This document shows positions 1 through 8,983 of a DNA stretch of 64,000 nt, piece by piece. Source of the stretch: Adineta vaga. Taxonomy: Eukaryota > Rotifera. The position numbers and the translations under genes are program-made. Location: NCBI GenBank assembly GCA_021613535.1, contig CP075492.1:16926001-16990000 (forward strand). Reading direction: 5' to 3'. The notes below the pieces were generated by a model. The model searched no databases and was not told where the DNA came from. It saw nothing but the letters and a program-made list of their open reading frames with translations. Positions within the stretch are counted from its first letter, which is position 1; each line of letters begins with the position of its first letter.

Positions 1-1837
1 GCTAATTCCTTCCTTCGCTACTTTTCCTTTCGGAATGAGCTGTTCACACGCTTTTCCTTTCGGAATGCGTTTGTCGGGATGGTGCGATGGTATTATAAAA
101 TTAACTGAGTTTGCCATCTGCGTCACCATACCGATCCGTGTACCTTCCGAAAGTGTTTGTCGTCGATTCGTTGCATTTATGATACTAATCGTGGCTTTTC
201 CGTCGTTGATATTAAGTAATGTACATGCCATAAATAATGCTTTACGTTGTAAACAAGGATTTGGTTCAAACAATGCATCGATCATCTTCTCTTGTTGTAG
301 TTGAGCTTCGATAACATGTTCTGAAAAAGGAGAAAGTGTAATATAATTAACTAGTGTTGCTGGATAGTTCAAAATTGGTGGTTTTATAAAAGGAGTTGAT
401 ACTTCTCTACCTCGTTTTTTCATCATAATTCGCTTTTCGGGAGTTAATATGTATACATTGTTTGTTTGAATCCAATCACTACCAAGTATTAAATTTGTAA
501 CGAGATTTGTTGCTACATCAGCAGTCACTTGAGTCGTAATTCCTTCGATGTTGATGAATAATGTTACTTCGCCGATAATGTTCACTGCTGAGCAACTGGC
601 TGATAGATGATTCTTTAGTCGTGGTATAAATTGTTTGTGCGGGATCTTGTTCAATAGACGTTTGTGAATTATTGTGATGGCCGATCCTGTATCGATTAGT
701 GCTTCTTGTGGAGTATTATTGCATAAGATTTTGACAAAGATTGGATTGTATGTTGCAGTTGTTGTTGTCGATGATGATGACTTTTGAACTCCCCAAGGAT
801 CGTCGCCATCAACCGATCCCTTTACTCGAAAAAATAACGTTGCGGACAATCACGTATTCGATGATTTGACTGTCCACATCTAAAGCAACCATCTTCCTTC
901 TTATAGAAGCATTGCATCGTCGAATGGTTCGTTCGATTGCAGATTAAACATGGTTTCGACGTGTTGAGTCGTGTTCCGTCGATTATTTGGTTGTTGTCGT
1001 ACTGTACTTGAACGTCGTTCATATGGTTGATATTCCTGTTGATTTCCACCGGTATGTTGTTGTGCGTATCGGCGATGCGATGATGATTGTTGAATTGTTG
1101 CCGTCGGTAATGTTGATTCGAAATATGGTATTTGTGTTGCTGCTCGTGGTGGTGTATTGCGTTGTTGAATTCGTCGTTGTATATGTTCTTCTTCCCTTGC
1201 CATCAGCAGCCATTCTTCGGGTTTCGAGATATTAACTTCATTTCGAATTAATTGTTCCTTCAATGAATGTTTCACACCTGCTTGTAGTACCGTAATGATT
1301 TGTTTTTCAGTAACTAATCCACTTGCTTTTCGATATTTGCGCATAACCATATCGTAAAATGCTGTAGTTGATTGATCTTCTTCTTGGTCGAAGCTGGAAG
1401 AATTCTTGTACTAATTGACCATCTGACGTGAATGTTTTGAATCGATCTCGTAATGCTTCTTCTGCTTCCTTCCAATCACCAAATGATGTTAAATTTCCTT
1501 GATACCATCGTAATGCTGATCCGGTTAATTTTCCCATCGTCAACAATATTTTTGTTTCATCTTGTAATTGCATTAGCGAGAATAAATTAGTTAGATCATA
1601 TAACCATTCATCAATATCCAATTCATTAGATTCTCCCGAATACTCATTAATTTTCTTCATGGCTTCCTGTTGACTGGAATGTAATTGTCGAAGTTCCATC
1701 GAGTTCACATCGGTCGAGGTATTTTTCGTTGCTCCCATCAGCATCGAGGTGTTTTTCGTCATCGTATCGTCCGAGTGCGTTTCGTTCGTCGAGGTATTGT
1801 TTAATGCGGTGTCTTTCGTCATGTTGTGTATAGACAA
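1..1837 (-). pseudogene. gag-protease polyprotein, frameshifted
   Basis: The gag start is at 1837 (MSIHNMTKDTALNN). The capsid-like region contains LTGSALRWYQGNLTSFGDW, typical of retrotransposon gag. Frame changes are visible near 1395 (after QEFFQL, where the next frame continues DQEEDQSTTAFYDMVMRK), near 960 and near 845. Two CCHC zinc knuckles (CLICNRTNHSTMQC and CFRCGQSNHRIRDC) lie at about 960-850. A retropepsin motif, ALIDTGSAITI, lies at about 700-665, and the frame then stays open to position 1. A functional copy would make virus-like particles and process them. This one is broken by at least three frame changes. Confidence 0.75.
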
Positions 1838-2192
1838 ATTTTTCGTGTGTTTTGCCGACGTGTTTGTTTTGATGATTACGTTATTATTTCGTATGGATAA
1901 AGGTTTGCACTTATTCTCTTTGTTCTTCTTCGAATGCCGTCAGCCGTGTTCGTATAGATATTTTCAAAGAATGAAAGCGAATCGTATATGTGAAGAATAC
2001 TATACCTTCTTCGACTGAATAATTTCAGTAATTATAATTAATAATTTTGATTGATGAATTCACCTGACTCTCTTTCCGTCACGGATGAAATAATAATCAC
2101 TCTTTCCTGATGAAGGATGAGTTTATAAAGACCTGGTACTTGATTCTTTTTCGATGGAAAAAAATAGAAAAAGACCGGTCACGGCACCAATA

Positions 2193-2370
2193 TGTTAGCT
2201 CGTATTCGAGCTGACGATGTTTATTTATATAAAATAAAAACCTAACTAACCTCTTCATACAAGAACACACATATATATATATATGTATAGAAGAATAGAA
2301 AACAAAGATAACAAGGTAGATAGAGAGAGAGAGAGAAAAAGATAGAATTCCGAGAGCTGCTACGTTAACA
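2193..2370 (-). repeat. Putative 5' LTR (178 bp)
   Basis: On the plus strand the segment starts TGTTAGCTCG and ends CGTTAACA, giving short TGTTA/TAACA inverted ends. It contains a TA-repeat TATA-like stretch and, on the minus strand, an AATAAA. The inner boundary at 2193 is supported by the adjacent TGG primer-binding-like segment. The outer boundary at 2370 is inferred from the inverted end, because the second LTR is outside the window. Confidence 0.5.
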
Positions 2371-3076
2371 GAAGAATTAGAAACAAGAATAATAAAATTA
2401 GAAAGTAAGTGTTGAAGATCGAAACTAACGGATAATATCAATATCAATTCGATTTAGATTAATAATGATAAGCAGTCTTTTGCCTATTTTTGTTGATCTA
2501 AACCAAACCGGAATTGAATGAAACCGAAAATTTCGATTTTTATGACGTTCTCCTTCACTTTCAGGCTTGAATAATCGACGAATAATTCAGTTTGACGACG
2601 TCTGTAATAACGCTCGGATTGACCAAAAAGAAAGTGGAAACATCACCCGCGATTATGCCAATTTCATTTGGAATAATTTGTATTATCGACGTATTACTAA
2701 TGCAACTGGCCGAGATGAGGGTGCGAGGAATGTAAACTCAACAAATCGAAATACTTGCCTTGAGATGAATGCGTTTACACACGGCCAAGAATATGTGGCT
2801 TCATGCGATTTCAATTCATCTCAATTTGCAACAATTAGAAGTTCAAACGGAACATTTAATATTCATTCATTTGACGCTAATACGATGGCTCCACTATTAG
2901 AAATTGCAGTGAAAGGATTGAATAATAATAATAATTTATATGAGAAAAATGTTTTTTTAACGAACAATTCAACAAGAATTAGTCTTGAATGGTTCAATAT
3001 TGATATGATTCAGTTTCAGCTAGGACAAAACCGTCGTGGTACGCAAATGCGGATCAGCCGTTTGACACTGTCATAG
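2371..3076 (+). pseudogene. 3' exons of a gene apparently cut by the LTR element (FDD-type beta-sandwich-like protein)
   Basis: The main exon, 2565-3076, follows an acceptor (CTTTCAG) and encodes about 170 residues beginning LNNRRIIQFDDV, with a later SFDANTMAPLLEIAVKG. This IxFDD...YxxFxW layout resembles secreted beta-sandwich proteins of unknown role in rotifers and fungi, as I recall them. Upstream, 2371-2404 reads in matching phase as a coiled-coil-like end (EELETRIIKLE) followed by GTAAGTG, giving a 160-bp intron and a codon split 1+2. That exon begins directly at the LTR edge, so the element seems to have inserted inside the coding region and removed the promoter and 5' exons. No signal peptide or start codon remains. 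A downstream gene using a cryptic start is the alternative. Confidence 0.45.
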
Positions 3077-3151
3077 TTTATTTATATTGTTTCGGAATAA
3101 ATATTTAATTATATAACCAAAGCAATGCATTTAGAATATGTGGTTGTAACG

Positions 3152-3212
3152 AAGGGGTGTGGGTGTGGGTATAAGTGTGTTCAACCGAGATATACCCACA
3201 CCCGCACTCAAG
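3152..3212. repeat. TGTGGG-type hairpin, 3' of the 2371-3076 gene
   Basis: The left arm AAGGGGTGTGGGTGTGGGTA (from 3152) faces the right arm TACCCACACCCGCACTCAAG (to 3212). It starts 76 bp after the stop at 3076. It is one member of the dispersed family described in the findings. Confidence 0.75.
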
Positions 3213-3402
3213 ATTCTAGTTAAATCAAATAAAGTAAACAGAATCATATCTAATTGAATTATTATTATTATTATTATTCACATATTATGACCTTTCAATA
3301 CAACTGTTAAACATCGAAATGCCAGAACTAGCTCATCCGGCCACCCTCACCCTTTCCTGTCACAAAGCCTCTCTTAACAATACGACACATTCCGGCAGAA
3401 TA

Positions 3403-3517
3403 ACGGGTGTTACAAAAAGAATGGCGTAGTTTTTATTTTCAACTTTTCTCCTCTCCGTTTAAACTTAGAGGAGTCATTTTTTTACTAAAAGAATCTCCAT
3501 CAAATTCTCTACAAAAC
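3403..3517 (+). repeat. Left terminal inverted repeat of the DD37D mariner
   Basis: It pairs with 4598-4712. The outermost 30 bases match perfectly, and scattered mismatches occur further in, including T/C at the first one. These are transposase recognition sites by analogy with Tc1/mariner elements. Confidence 0.85.
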
Positions 3518-3562
3518 TATATACTACAAGCTTTTTAAAAATTCTAGATATCTTAAAAAAAG

Positions 3563-4585
3563 ATGAAAAGTAAAGATCTTCGAAATGTCGTAAAAATTAA
3601 ACGTGAAAATGGTGAAGGTGCAACAAAGATCTTCCGCGACTTGAGCGGTGCAGTATCGTTTCGAACAATTCAAAGATGGGTACAAATGGTCGACAACACC
3701 GGCGCTATCGAACTGGCCAAATCTTCTGGTCGACCACGTACTGCTCGAGGAAAGGCGAACATCAAAAAGGTGAAGCATCGGTTAAATCGAAAAAGGCGGG
3801 TGTCAACCAGAAAGTTGGGCAAGGAATTAAATATATCGAATGCAAGTGTCCACCGGATATTGCACAAAGATCTAGGATGCTTTCCGTACAAAATGATCCA
3901 AGAACCTGCCATCACCGACCTTCAGAAGGAAAAACGTGTTAAATTTGCAAATTGGGTCTTAAACAATTTTAAAAAAAATGAAACAAAAAATTGGCTGTTT
4001 TCGGACGAAAAAATGTTCGACTTAGATGGTATGTATAATTCCCAGAACGATCGGGTGTGGGCGGTAAGTCGCCGAGAAGCTGATAAACAGGGTGGCGTGA
4101 AAAAGAAACACAAATTTCCGACTAAAGTGATGGTTTGGTTGGGTGCGTGTTGTGAAGGGTTAACATCACTCATCATCCTGGACAATGGGACAGTAAATCA
4201 TGAACGTTATATAAAAGAAGTACTTCCGGTGGCTTTGAAATGTGGAAATAAGATGATGGGGAAGAACTGGACATTTCAACAAGACGGGGCCACCCCACAC
4301 ACACATCACCAGACTCAGCAATGGTGTGCCGACAATATGCCTGCATTTGTGCCTTATGATCGGTGGCCACCAAATTCACCAGATTTAAACCCATTGGATT
4401 ACAGCATCTGGAACGAATTTGCTCAGACAATGAACTGGGAACATGTACGAACAAAAGCCACGCTGATTCAAGAATTAAAACTCGCTGTGAAAAAAATGCC
4501 GGTCCAAAATGTTTTAAATTCTGTTGAAAACTTTACTGTACGATTGCGCCTTATTTTAAAAAATAAAGGAGATTATATTCGTTGA
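3563..4585 (+). CDS. Tc1/mariner transposase, DD37D
   Basis: The 340-aa protein starts MKSKDLRNVVKIKRENGEG. The N-terminal ~110 residues carry a paired-like helix-turn-helix (FRTIQRWVQMVDNTG and VSTRKLGKELNISNASVHRIL), separated by a GRPRT AT-hook-like motif. The RNase-H-fold catalytic acids are in LFSDEKMF, in FQQDGATPHT and in PDLNPLDY. Exactly 37 residues separate the second and third Asp, the DD37D (maT-like) spacing. The reaction is cut-and-paste excision and integration at TA. No stop or frameshift is present and the length is normal, so it could encode an active enzyme. It lies inside intact inverted repeats. Confidence 0.92.
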   Translation: MKSKDLRNVVKIKRENGEGATKIFRDLSGAVSFRTIQRWVQMVDNTGAIELAKSSGRPRTARGKANIKKVKHRLNRKRRVSTRKLGKELNISNASVHRILHKDLGCFPYKMIQEPAITDLQKEKRVKFANWVLNNFKKNETKNWLFSDEKMFDLDGMYNSQNDRVWAVSRREADKQGGVKKKHKFPTKVMVWLGACCEGLTSLIILDNGTVNHERYIKEVLPVALKCGNKMMGKNWTFQQDGATPHTHHQTQQWCADNMPAFVPYDRWPPNSPDLNPLDYSIWNEFAQTMNWEHVRTKATLIQELKLAVKKMPVQNVLNSVENFTVRLRLILKNKGDYIR

Positions 4586-4597
4586 GTATAATATACC

Positions 4598-4712
4598 GTT
4601 TGGTAGAGAATTGAATGGCGATTCTTTTGGTAAGAAAATGACTCCTGTAAGTTCAAAGGGAGAGGAGAAAAGTTGAAAATGAAAACTACGCCATTCTTTT
4701 TGTAACACCCGT
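4598..4712 (-). repeat. Right terminal inverted repeat of the DD37D mariner
   Basis: This is the reverse complement of 3403-3517. It ends GTAACACCCGT followed by the TA duplication at 4713-4714. Confidence 0.85.
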
Positions 4713-4714
4713 TA

Positions 4715-5041
4715 TGATGTCATTAGAATATAACAAACATGTATTTCATTGATAATTCCCTCGACTGAAAGGAGGTTCATATGAAAAAAAATAGTTTGTA
4801 TGTTTGTGGGTGTCAGGGTCAAAGGTCAAAGTTTATTATTGACAAACAGCAGTATTGATGATTTTGAAAATTATTAGAATGGGAATGGGAAACGAAAACA
4901 TTTGTTCCCGTAGGATACTAGTTCACATCCAAATTCACGTTTTAGTACTATAGTCAATATATGCTTTGATATACATTCGTGCTTATTTTCACCATACTCA
5001 ATGAAGTGTTAAAGTACGTGAGACAATAATGTTTTGGAAAG
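4715..5041. other. Intergenic, no feature recognised
   Basis: AT-rich sequence between the mariner and the stop codon of the SPRY gene. I see no open frame, repeat or RNA gene in it. Confidence 0.5.
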
Positions 5042-5536
5042 TTATAAAAGAGATGCAGAATCTCTCGTATAAGTCAAATGAACGAAAAGACACCAAGGAA
5101 AAGGAACATGAAGTCGATCCACTTCCATTTCGTCTAGCATTTGGTTATTGTCGTTTACTATACTTAATCGATGTTCGTCACATTTTATTGTCAAAATAAA
5201 CGCTAAATTGTCTTGAAAGTTTGTCATTTGATCATTGTCAAAAAATCCATTTTTTACCCGATAACCACCTGCCGTCCAACCATATGAAGAAGGACTCAAA
5301 TCGTAGCGATTTCCTGCGTGCTTCATTGGCTCTGGTATTATATTCCTTGAGCGAATCCCAAAAAACGCACGGCCAGTTGCCTGGATTCGAATACTATGAG
5401 TACCGGATGAATAGGAGTTACGACCAAGGACACCATGGGCGGCTCCCAATTTTATCATGCTTTTGCACGTTCCTCCAGCGTCTGTTAATGAAAACGCGTC
5501 TTCGTGAAGTGTATAAACTTTTTTGGAATTTTTCAT
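5042..5536 (-). CDS. SPRY/B30.2-like domain protein
   Basis: This 164-aa single-exon frame starts MKNSKKVYTLHEDAF, with an in-frame TGA six codons upstream. Hallmarks of the bdelloid SPRY-like family are SSGTHSIRIQATGRAFFGIRS, SPSSYGWTAGGY and the closing IKCDEHRLSIVNDNNQMLDEMEVD...PFPWCLFVHL. The SPRY fold is a beta-sandwich used for protein-protein recognition, and the ligand here cannot be predicted. No RING, B-box or other partner domain is in frame, so it is either a stand-alone domain or the last exon of a longer gene whose upstream exons I cannot see. No signal peptide is visible. Confidence 0.7.
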   Translation of the reverse strand: MKNSKKVYTLHEDAFSLTDAGGTCKSMIKLGAAHGVLGRNSYSSGTHSIRIQATGRAFFGIRSRNIIPEPMKHAGNRYDLSPSSYGWTAGGYRVKNGFFDNDQMTNFQDNLAFILTIKCDEHRLSIVNDNNQMLDEMEVDRLHVPFPWCLFVHLTYTRDSASLL

Positions 5537-6174
5537 CGTTGACTTTGTGCATCATATTGATTTTGTTTACTACATGAATAAGAAACTTATGGTTGCGTAC
5601 GTGTTTGAAACTTACTGAAGATGTCGCATATAATATGCTGAATATTTTAAAAGCAATTCGGACACTTCAGATCACATTGATGTGCGATCGAATTTTGATA
5701 GTAAATTAATAAAATTTACTGATTCTTCTGGATTAATTTGTGAAAGACATGATTGTGCCGATAGATCATATATTAGACGTTCACAATATAATGTTTCCAC
5801 TTATCAAGAAGATGTGTTAGTCATATTTTCTTATTCACACAATTACATGTGTATATTAAATGTGATCTAATGTTTTATGTAATATTAGATTAGAACAAGG
5901 TTATACGAGCATCGGATGCGCGTCTTAATGTTATAAATCATTAGATGAAACATGAGTAGTTCGATCCAAGGACTATGTTAATGTAGATGCAAATTGTTCT
6001 ATCCAAGACGTTCATTCTCGTTCAACCTTATGCTTGCATCTTTTTCTCTTCTTCCATGAACTAATTGTATCGTTCCTTTTTCTCTCTATCTCTCCTCCCT
6101 ATATAAACTTATGTTGTATGTGAAATAGTTATATTTGGATGTAGTGCATAGCCGAATAAGCATCAAGCCCGAAA
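5537..6174. other. Intergenic, no feature recognised
   Basis: AT-rich sequence with only short chance frames (for example 5682-5870). It probably holds the promoters of the flanking genes. Nothing specific is recognised. Confidence 0.4.
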
Positions 6175-6345
6175 ATGGGAATAAAGGCAAATAAGTCTCT
6201 TCATTTGTCAGTAACGTTACAAGAGAATGAAGAAGTTGCTCAAGTAAGATTCAATACTGTACAAAACAGTAGAGCTATATACTTCTTCAATATCATCTTA
6301 TTTACCATCATCATTCTTTCTATTCTCTTTTTTTGGTTACAATGA
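6175..6345 (+). CDS. Small single-pass membrane protein candidate (56 aa)
   Basis: ATG at 6175 lies in a good context (GAAAATGG), with an in-frame TAA six codons upstream, and the frame ends TGA at 6343-6345. The product begins with a polar segment (MGIKANKSLHLSVTLQENEE) and ends with one hydrophobic stretch, FFNIILFTIIILSILFFWLQ, placed at the extreme C-terminus. That is the layout of a tail-anchored or single-pass membrane protein. I do not recognise the family. It could equally be the last exon of a spliced gene or a chance frame, and conservation has not been tested. Confidence 0.35.
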   Translation: MGIKANKSLHLSVTLQENEEVAQVRFNTVQNSRAIYFFNIILFTIIILSILFFWLQ

Positions 6346-6602
6346 TGCATAGTAATAAAATAGTATAAGACGATTATTAGTTTTGTTTACGATCTGGATA
6401 AGGACAAGAGTCTACTCAATACAACACTCTCGACTACATCACATTCATCCTCGAGTCATATAGTAGCAAAACGCCACACATTGGCGACAACTAGTTATAT
6501 TTTTATTAAACGAACGTAAAAGAAATCTTTTTTTAAATATGAATACTTTGTGGCGAATCTATTAAGAAACAAGCAGCCATCTCTCTTTCAGTGATTAGAA
6601 TG

Positions 6603-6917
6603 CTATTTGCACCGGCAAAAATCGAATCCGTTGTTTCGACTATGACTGCCAAAATGATAAAAAGCATAGTAACTACATGTGACACTAGGTCCGTTAGGAC
6701 GACGATACCAATTATCGGGATTGAAGAAAGTATAAGATAGACCAAGAGAGAAGAGCTCAGAATCACGATCAAAATCGCCAGTATAATACGAATCGCAGTA
6801 TTTACCACAACGTGGACAAGGATTTCCATGACACTTAGGTCGCTCTATTTTTTCTGGTGTAGACGATAACTCGTTGGTTGAAACAGTCGGGGATATAATA
6901 TCTAGGAAGGAATACAT
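6603..6917 (-). CDS. Short Cys-rich protein of unknown function
   Basis: The 104-aa frame starts MYSFLDIISPTVSTNE. Its centre holds a Cys cluster, CHGNPCPRCGKYCDSYYTGD, followed by a Trp/Arg segment and a final CRCK. The NPCPRCGK...TGD block resembles a Cys-rich module I remember from longer bdelloid proteins, which suggests this is either a stand-alone or a truncated copy. A structural zinc site is possible but unproven. No signal peptide is evident. The function is not known. Confidence 0.4.
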   Translation of the reverse strand: MYSFLDIISPTVSTNELSSTPEKIERPKCHGNPCPRCGKYCDSYYTGDFDRDSELFSLGLSYTFFNPDNWYRRPNGPSVTCSYYAFYHFGSHSRNNGFDFCRCK

Positions 6918-7643
6918 ATACTAATTTCGATTATCTGATGTTTATATACTTTAGAGAAGTTTAAAAGTTTATGTAGAAATGTCAGTCCTGATATCAATTA
7001 GAGGTTTGAGAAAATCTCATCAAGTTTGATCTTAAATAGCGTTTTTAATGAATATTTAACTTTAATACAAACCCAAAGTACCACATCTTATCTATGGTCT
7101 TAAGTTGGTTTCAATTCTGCTTTTCTTAATAGTGATAAAGATACACGCGCATCACTTACCACTGTCCGATTCATTAGTATTTATAGTTTTCGTTATGTCT
7201 GATAGTGAATTTGCCATCGTTATGCGCTAAATAAGATGGAGCAATTGATCTAAAACAAAAGAAGCACAAAATATATCTATTAGTGGGATAATATATTCTT
7301 CTCTAATTGTCATCAAAGAAAATGTGTCATGTCAGTAGAATTTCTCACTTTACGTCATATGTGAATTTGTATTGTATAAACTTGACAACGTTATTATCAA
7401 AATTCTGCAAAAATTTGATCGAAGTTAAAAGAGAGAAAAAGGCATGCACACGTTTTTGTATAGACTAAATGTACCGACATTCATTAAAGACAAAAAAACA
7501 GTAATGTAGTTAGATAGAGAACCGACAAAAAAGAACAGACGCAAATGCATAAAGAAAAGGTAAAACGGGTAGATGTATTCATGTTCAACAAAGAAAGCAA
7601 AAGTAAAAATCCGTGTGCATGAATGGAGTTTGTCAGAAATATA
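6918..7643. other. Intergenic, no feature recognised
   Basis: AT-rich region between the Cys-rich ORF and the mariner insertion. The minus-strand frame at 7484-7792 crosses the mariner terminus and is treated as chance. Confidence 0.4.
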
Positions 7644-8821
7644 TTAGGTTGGCAACTAAGTTCTTGCGTTTTTTTTTGAAAATGTTCTAAAATATTCGAG
7701 AAAGTTCTAGAAGTTTCCATACTAAAGGTATGTAAAGGGAGTGTGAATGTCTTTCGAATGATAATAAATTCATCGATATGGAAGCTGATCATGATTTGAA
7801 AATCAATCTTTCTCGTAGAGAGATTCGAGCTTTTACTTGTACTCTCATGAATTCGTACAAGGCACGGAGCATTGGTTCAATCGTTTTAAGAACGTTAACT
7901 TAGAACTCGACGATTTACCTCGATCCGGTAGACCATTGGAACTGGATGTGGATCCCTTAAAGCAGCTCATCGAACAAGATCCTCGATTGACCTCACGGTA
8001 TTTAGCAGAGCAGCTTGGGTGCTCCCATACTGCGGTGGAAAAACATCTGAACGAATTAGGCAAGACATAGAAATATGGAGTTTGGATACCTCATGAGTTA
8101 TCACCACAACAGCTCCAATGCAGGGTTTATGCTTGTATGGATTTAATGACGTCTCATCGCAACTATAAATGGCTACGCAATCTTATCACTGGCGATGAGA
8201 AGTGGGTGTTGTATGTTAACTACACGCACAGACGTCAGTGGCTAAGTTGTAGTCAAACAGGCGTAGCAACACCAAATGCTGATCTACACCCTAAGATGGT
8301 GATGTTAAGTGTTTGGTGGGGTGTCAATGGAATCGTTCACTGGGAAATTCTACCTGATGGTTGTACTATCACTGCTGACCTATACTGTCGACAATTGAAT
8401 CGAGTTGCAGAAGAACTCAAGGGGAAGCAGGATCGAATTTACTATTTACACGATAATGCCAGACCCCATGTTGCAAAGTCGACCTGTGAAAATTATTAAG
8501 TCTCGGATGGATTACCATTCCTCATCCACCTTATTCTCCTGACTTGGCACCAACAGATTATCACTTGTTTCGTTCTCTATCTCATCATTTGCGTGAGAAA
8601 AAGTTCCAGGATGAGAACGACATGAAAATGGACATTGTCAACTTCTTTGGTCAAAAGTCTCAGGACTTCTACGAAAGTGGGATCCTATCTCTGCCAGAGC
8701 GTTGGCGACAGGTCATAGATAGTAGTGGTGCATATATAACTGAAAGCTAGTTATACTTTTGAAGTTTAAAAATAAAAATAAAATTTTTGAAAAAAACGCA
8801 AAAACTTAGTTGCCAACCTAA
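7644..8821 (+). mobile_element. Mariner element (DD34D type), inactive, 1178 bp
   Basis: The ends TTAGGTTGGCAACTAAGT and its complement (ACTTAGTTGCCAACCTAA) are typical mariner termini, flanked by TA at 7642-7643 and 8822-8823. The inverted repeats are about 30 bp (TTAGGTTGGCAACTAAGTTC versus ...TTTT). The internal transposase gene is broken, so the copy can only be mobilised in trans. Confidence 0.9.
7779..8750 (+). pseudogene. Mariner transposase remnant
   Basis: The first DNA-binding helix region is deleted and frameshifted around 7840. The second HTH is recognisable (LTSRYLAEQLGCSHTAVEKHL). A TAG at 8068-8070 then interrupts the frame before KYGVWIPHELSPQQL. The catalytic acids lie in LITGDEKWVLY and YLHDNARPHVA. 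The third (PDLAPTDYHLF) is in another frame after a shift between about 8490 and 8543. The family is the mellifera/irritans-like mariners with DD34D chemistry. At least three lesions make it inactive. Confidence 0.88.
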
Positions 8822-8983
8822 TATTATTATTAGAGATTTAGATTTTGTTTGAATTTTGCAGAGAAAAAAAGAATACTGATACAATTGTTATAATTCCAGA
8901 ATAAAATAAAAAGAGATAATAAAACGAGCATGCATAAAAGTTTAAATATGAGTTCAATCAGTTATGTTTTAGTTTCATAATAA

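Larger units (their letters stand above)
1..2370 (-). mobile_element. LTR retrotransposon (Ty3/gypsy-like), 5' part, degenerate
   Basis: Reading on the minus strand, the order is a putative 5' LTR (2370-2193), a primer-binding-like segment starting TGGTGCCGTGACC just after it, an untranslated leader (about 2180-1838), gag, two zinc knuckles and an aspartic protease that runs off the window edge. Reverse transcriptase, integrase and the 3' LTR would lie beyond position 1. The gag-protease order is that of LTR retrotransposons. The Ty3/gypsy assignment is an inference from the CCHC knuckles and retropepsin and is not proven without reverse transcriptase. Several frameshifts make this copy non-autonomous. 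Confidence 0.75.
3403..4712 (+). mobile_element. Complete mariner-type transposon (DD37D), 1310 bp
   Basis: The termini ACGGGTGTTACAAAAAGAATG and its reverse complement are flanked by TA at 3401-3402 and 4713-4714, the TA target duplication of the Tc1/mariner superfamily. The inverted repeats are about 115 bp (3403-3517 and 4598-4712) with a few mismatches. They enclose one uninterrupted transposase gene, so the copy looks structurally complete and possibly autonomous. Confidence 0.9.

Noticed and set aside
2097-2447. Minus-strand ORF 2097-2447 with many hydrophobic residues
   Set aside because: It overlaps the putative LTR, leader and TA/GA simple repeats. Its composition is explained by the repeats and no family motif is present.
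7484-7792. Minus-strand ORF 7484-7792
   Set aside because: It runs through the mariner inverted repeat and flank, so it cannot be an old gene, and no motif is seen.
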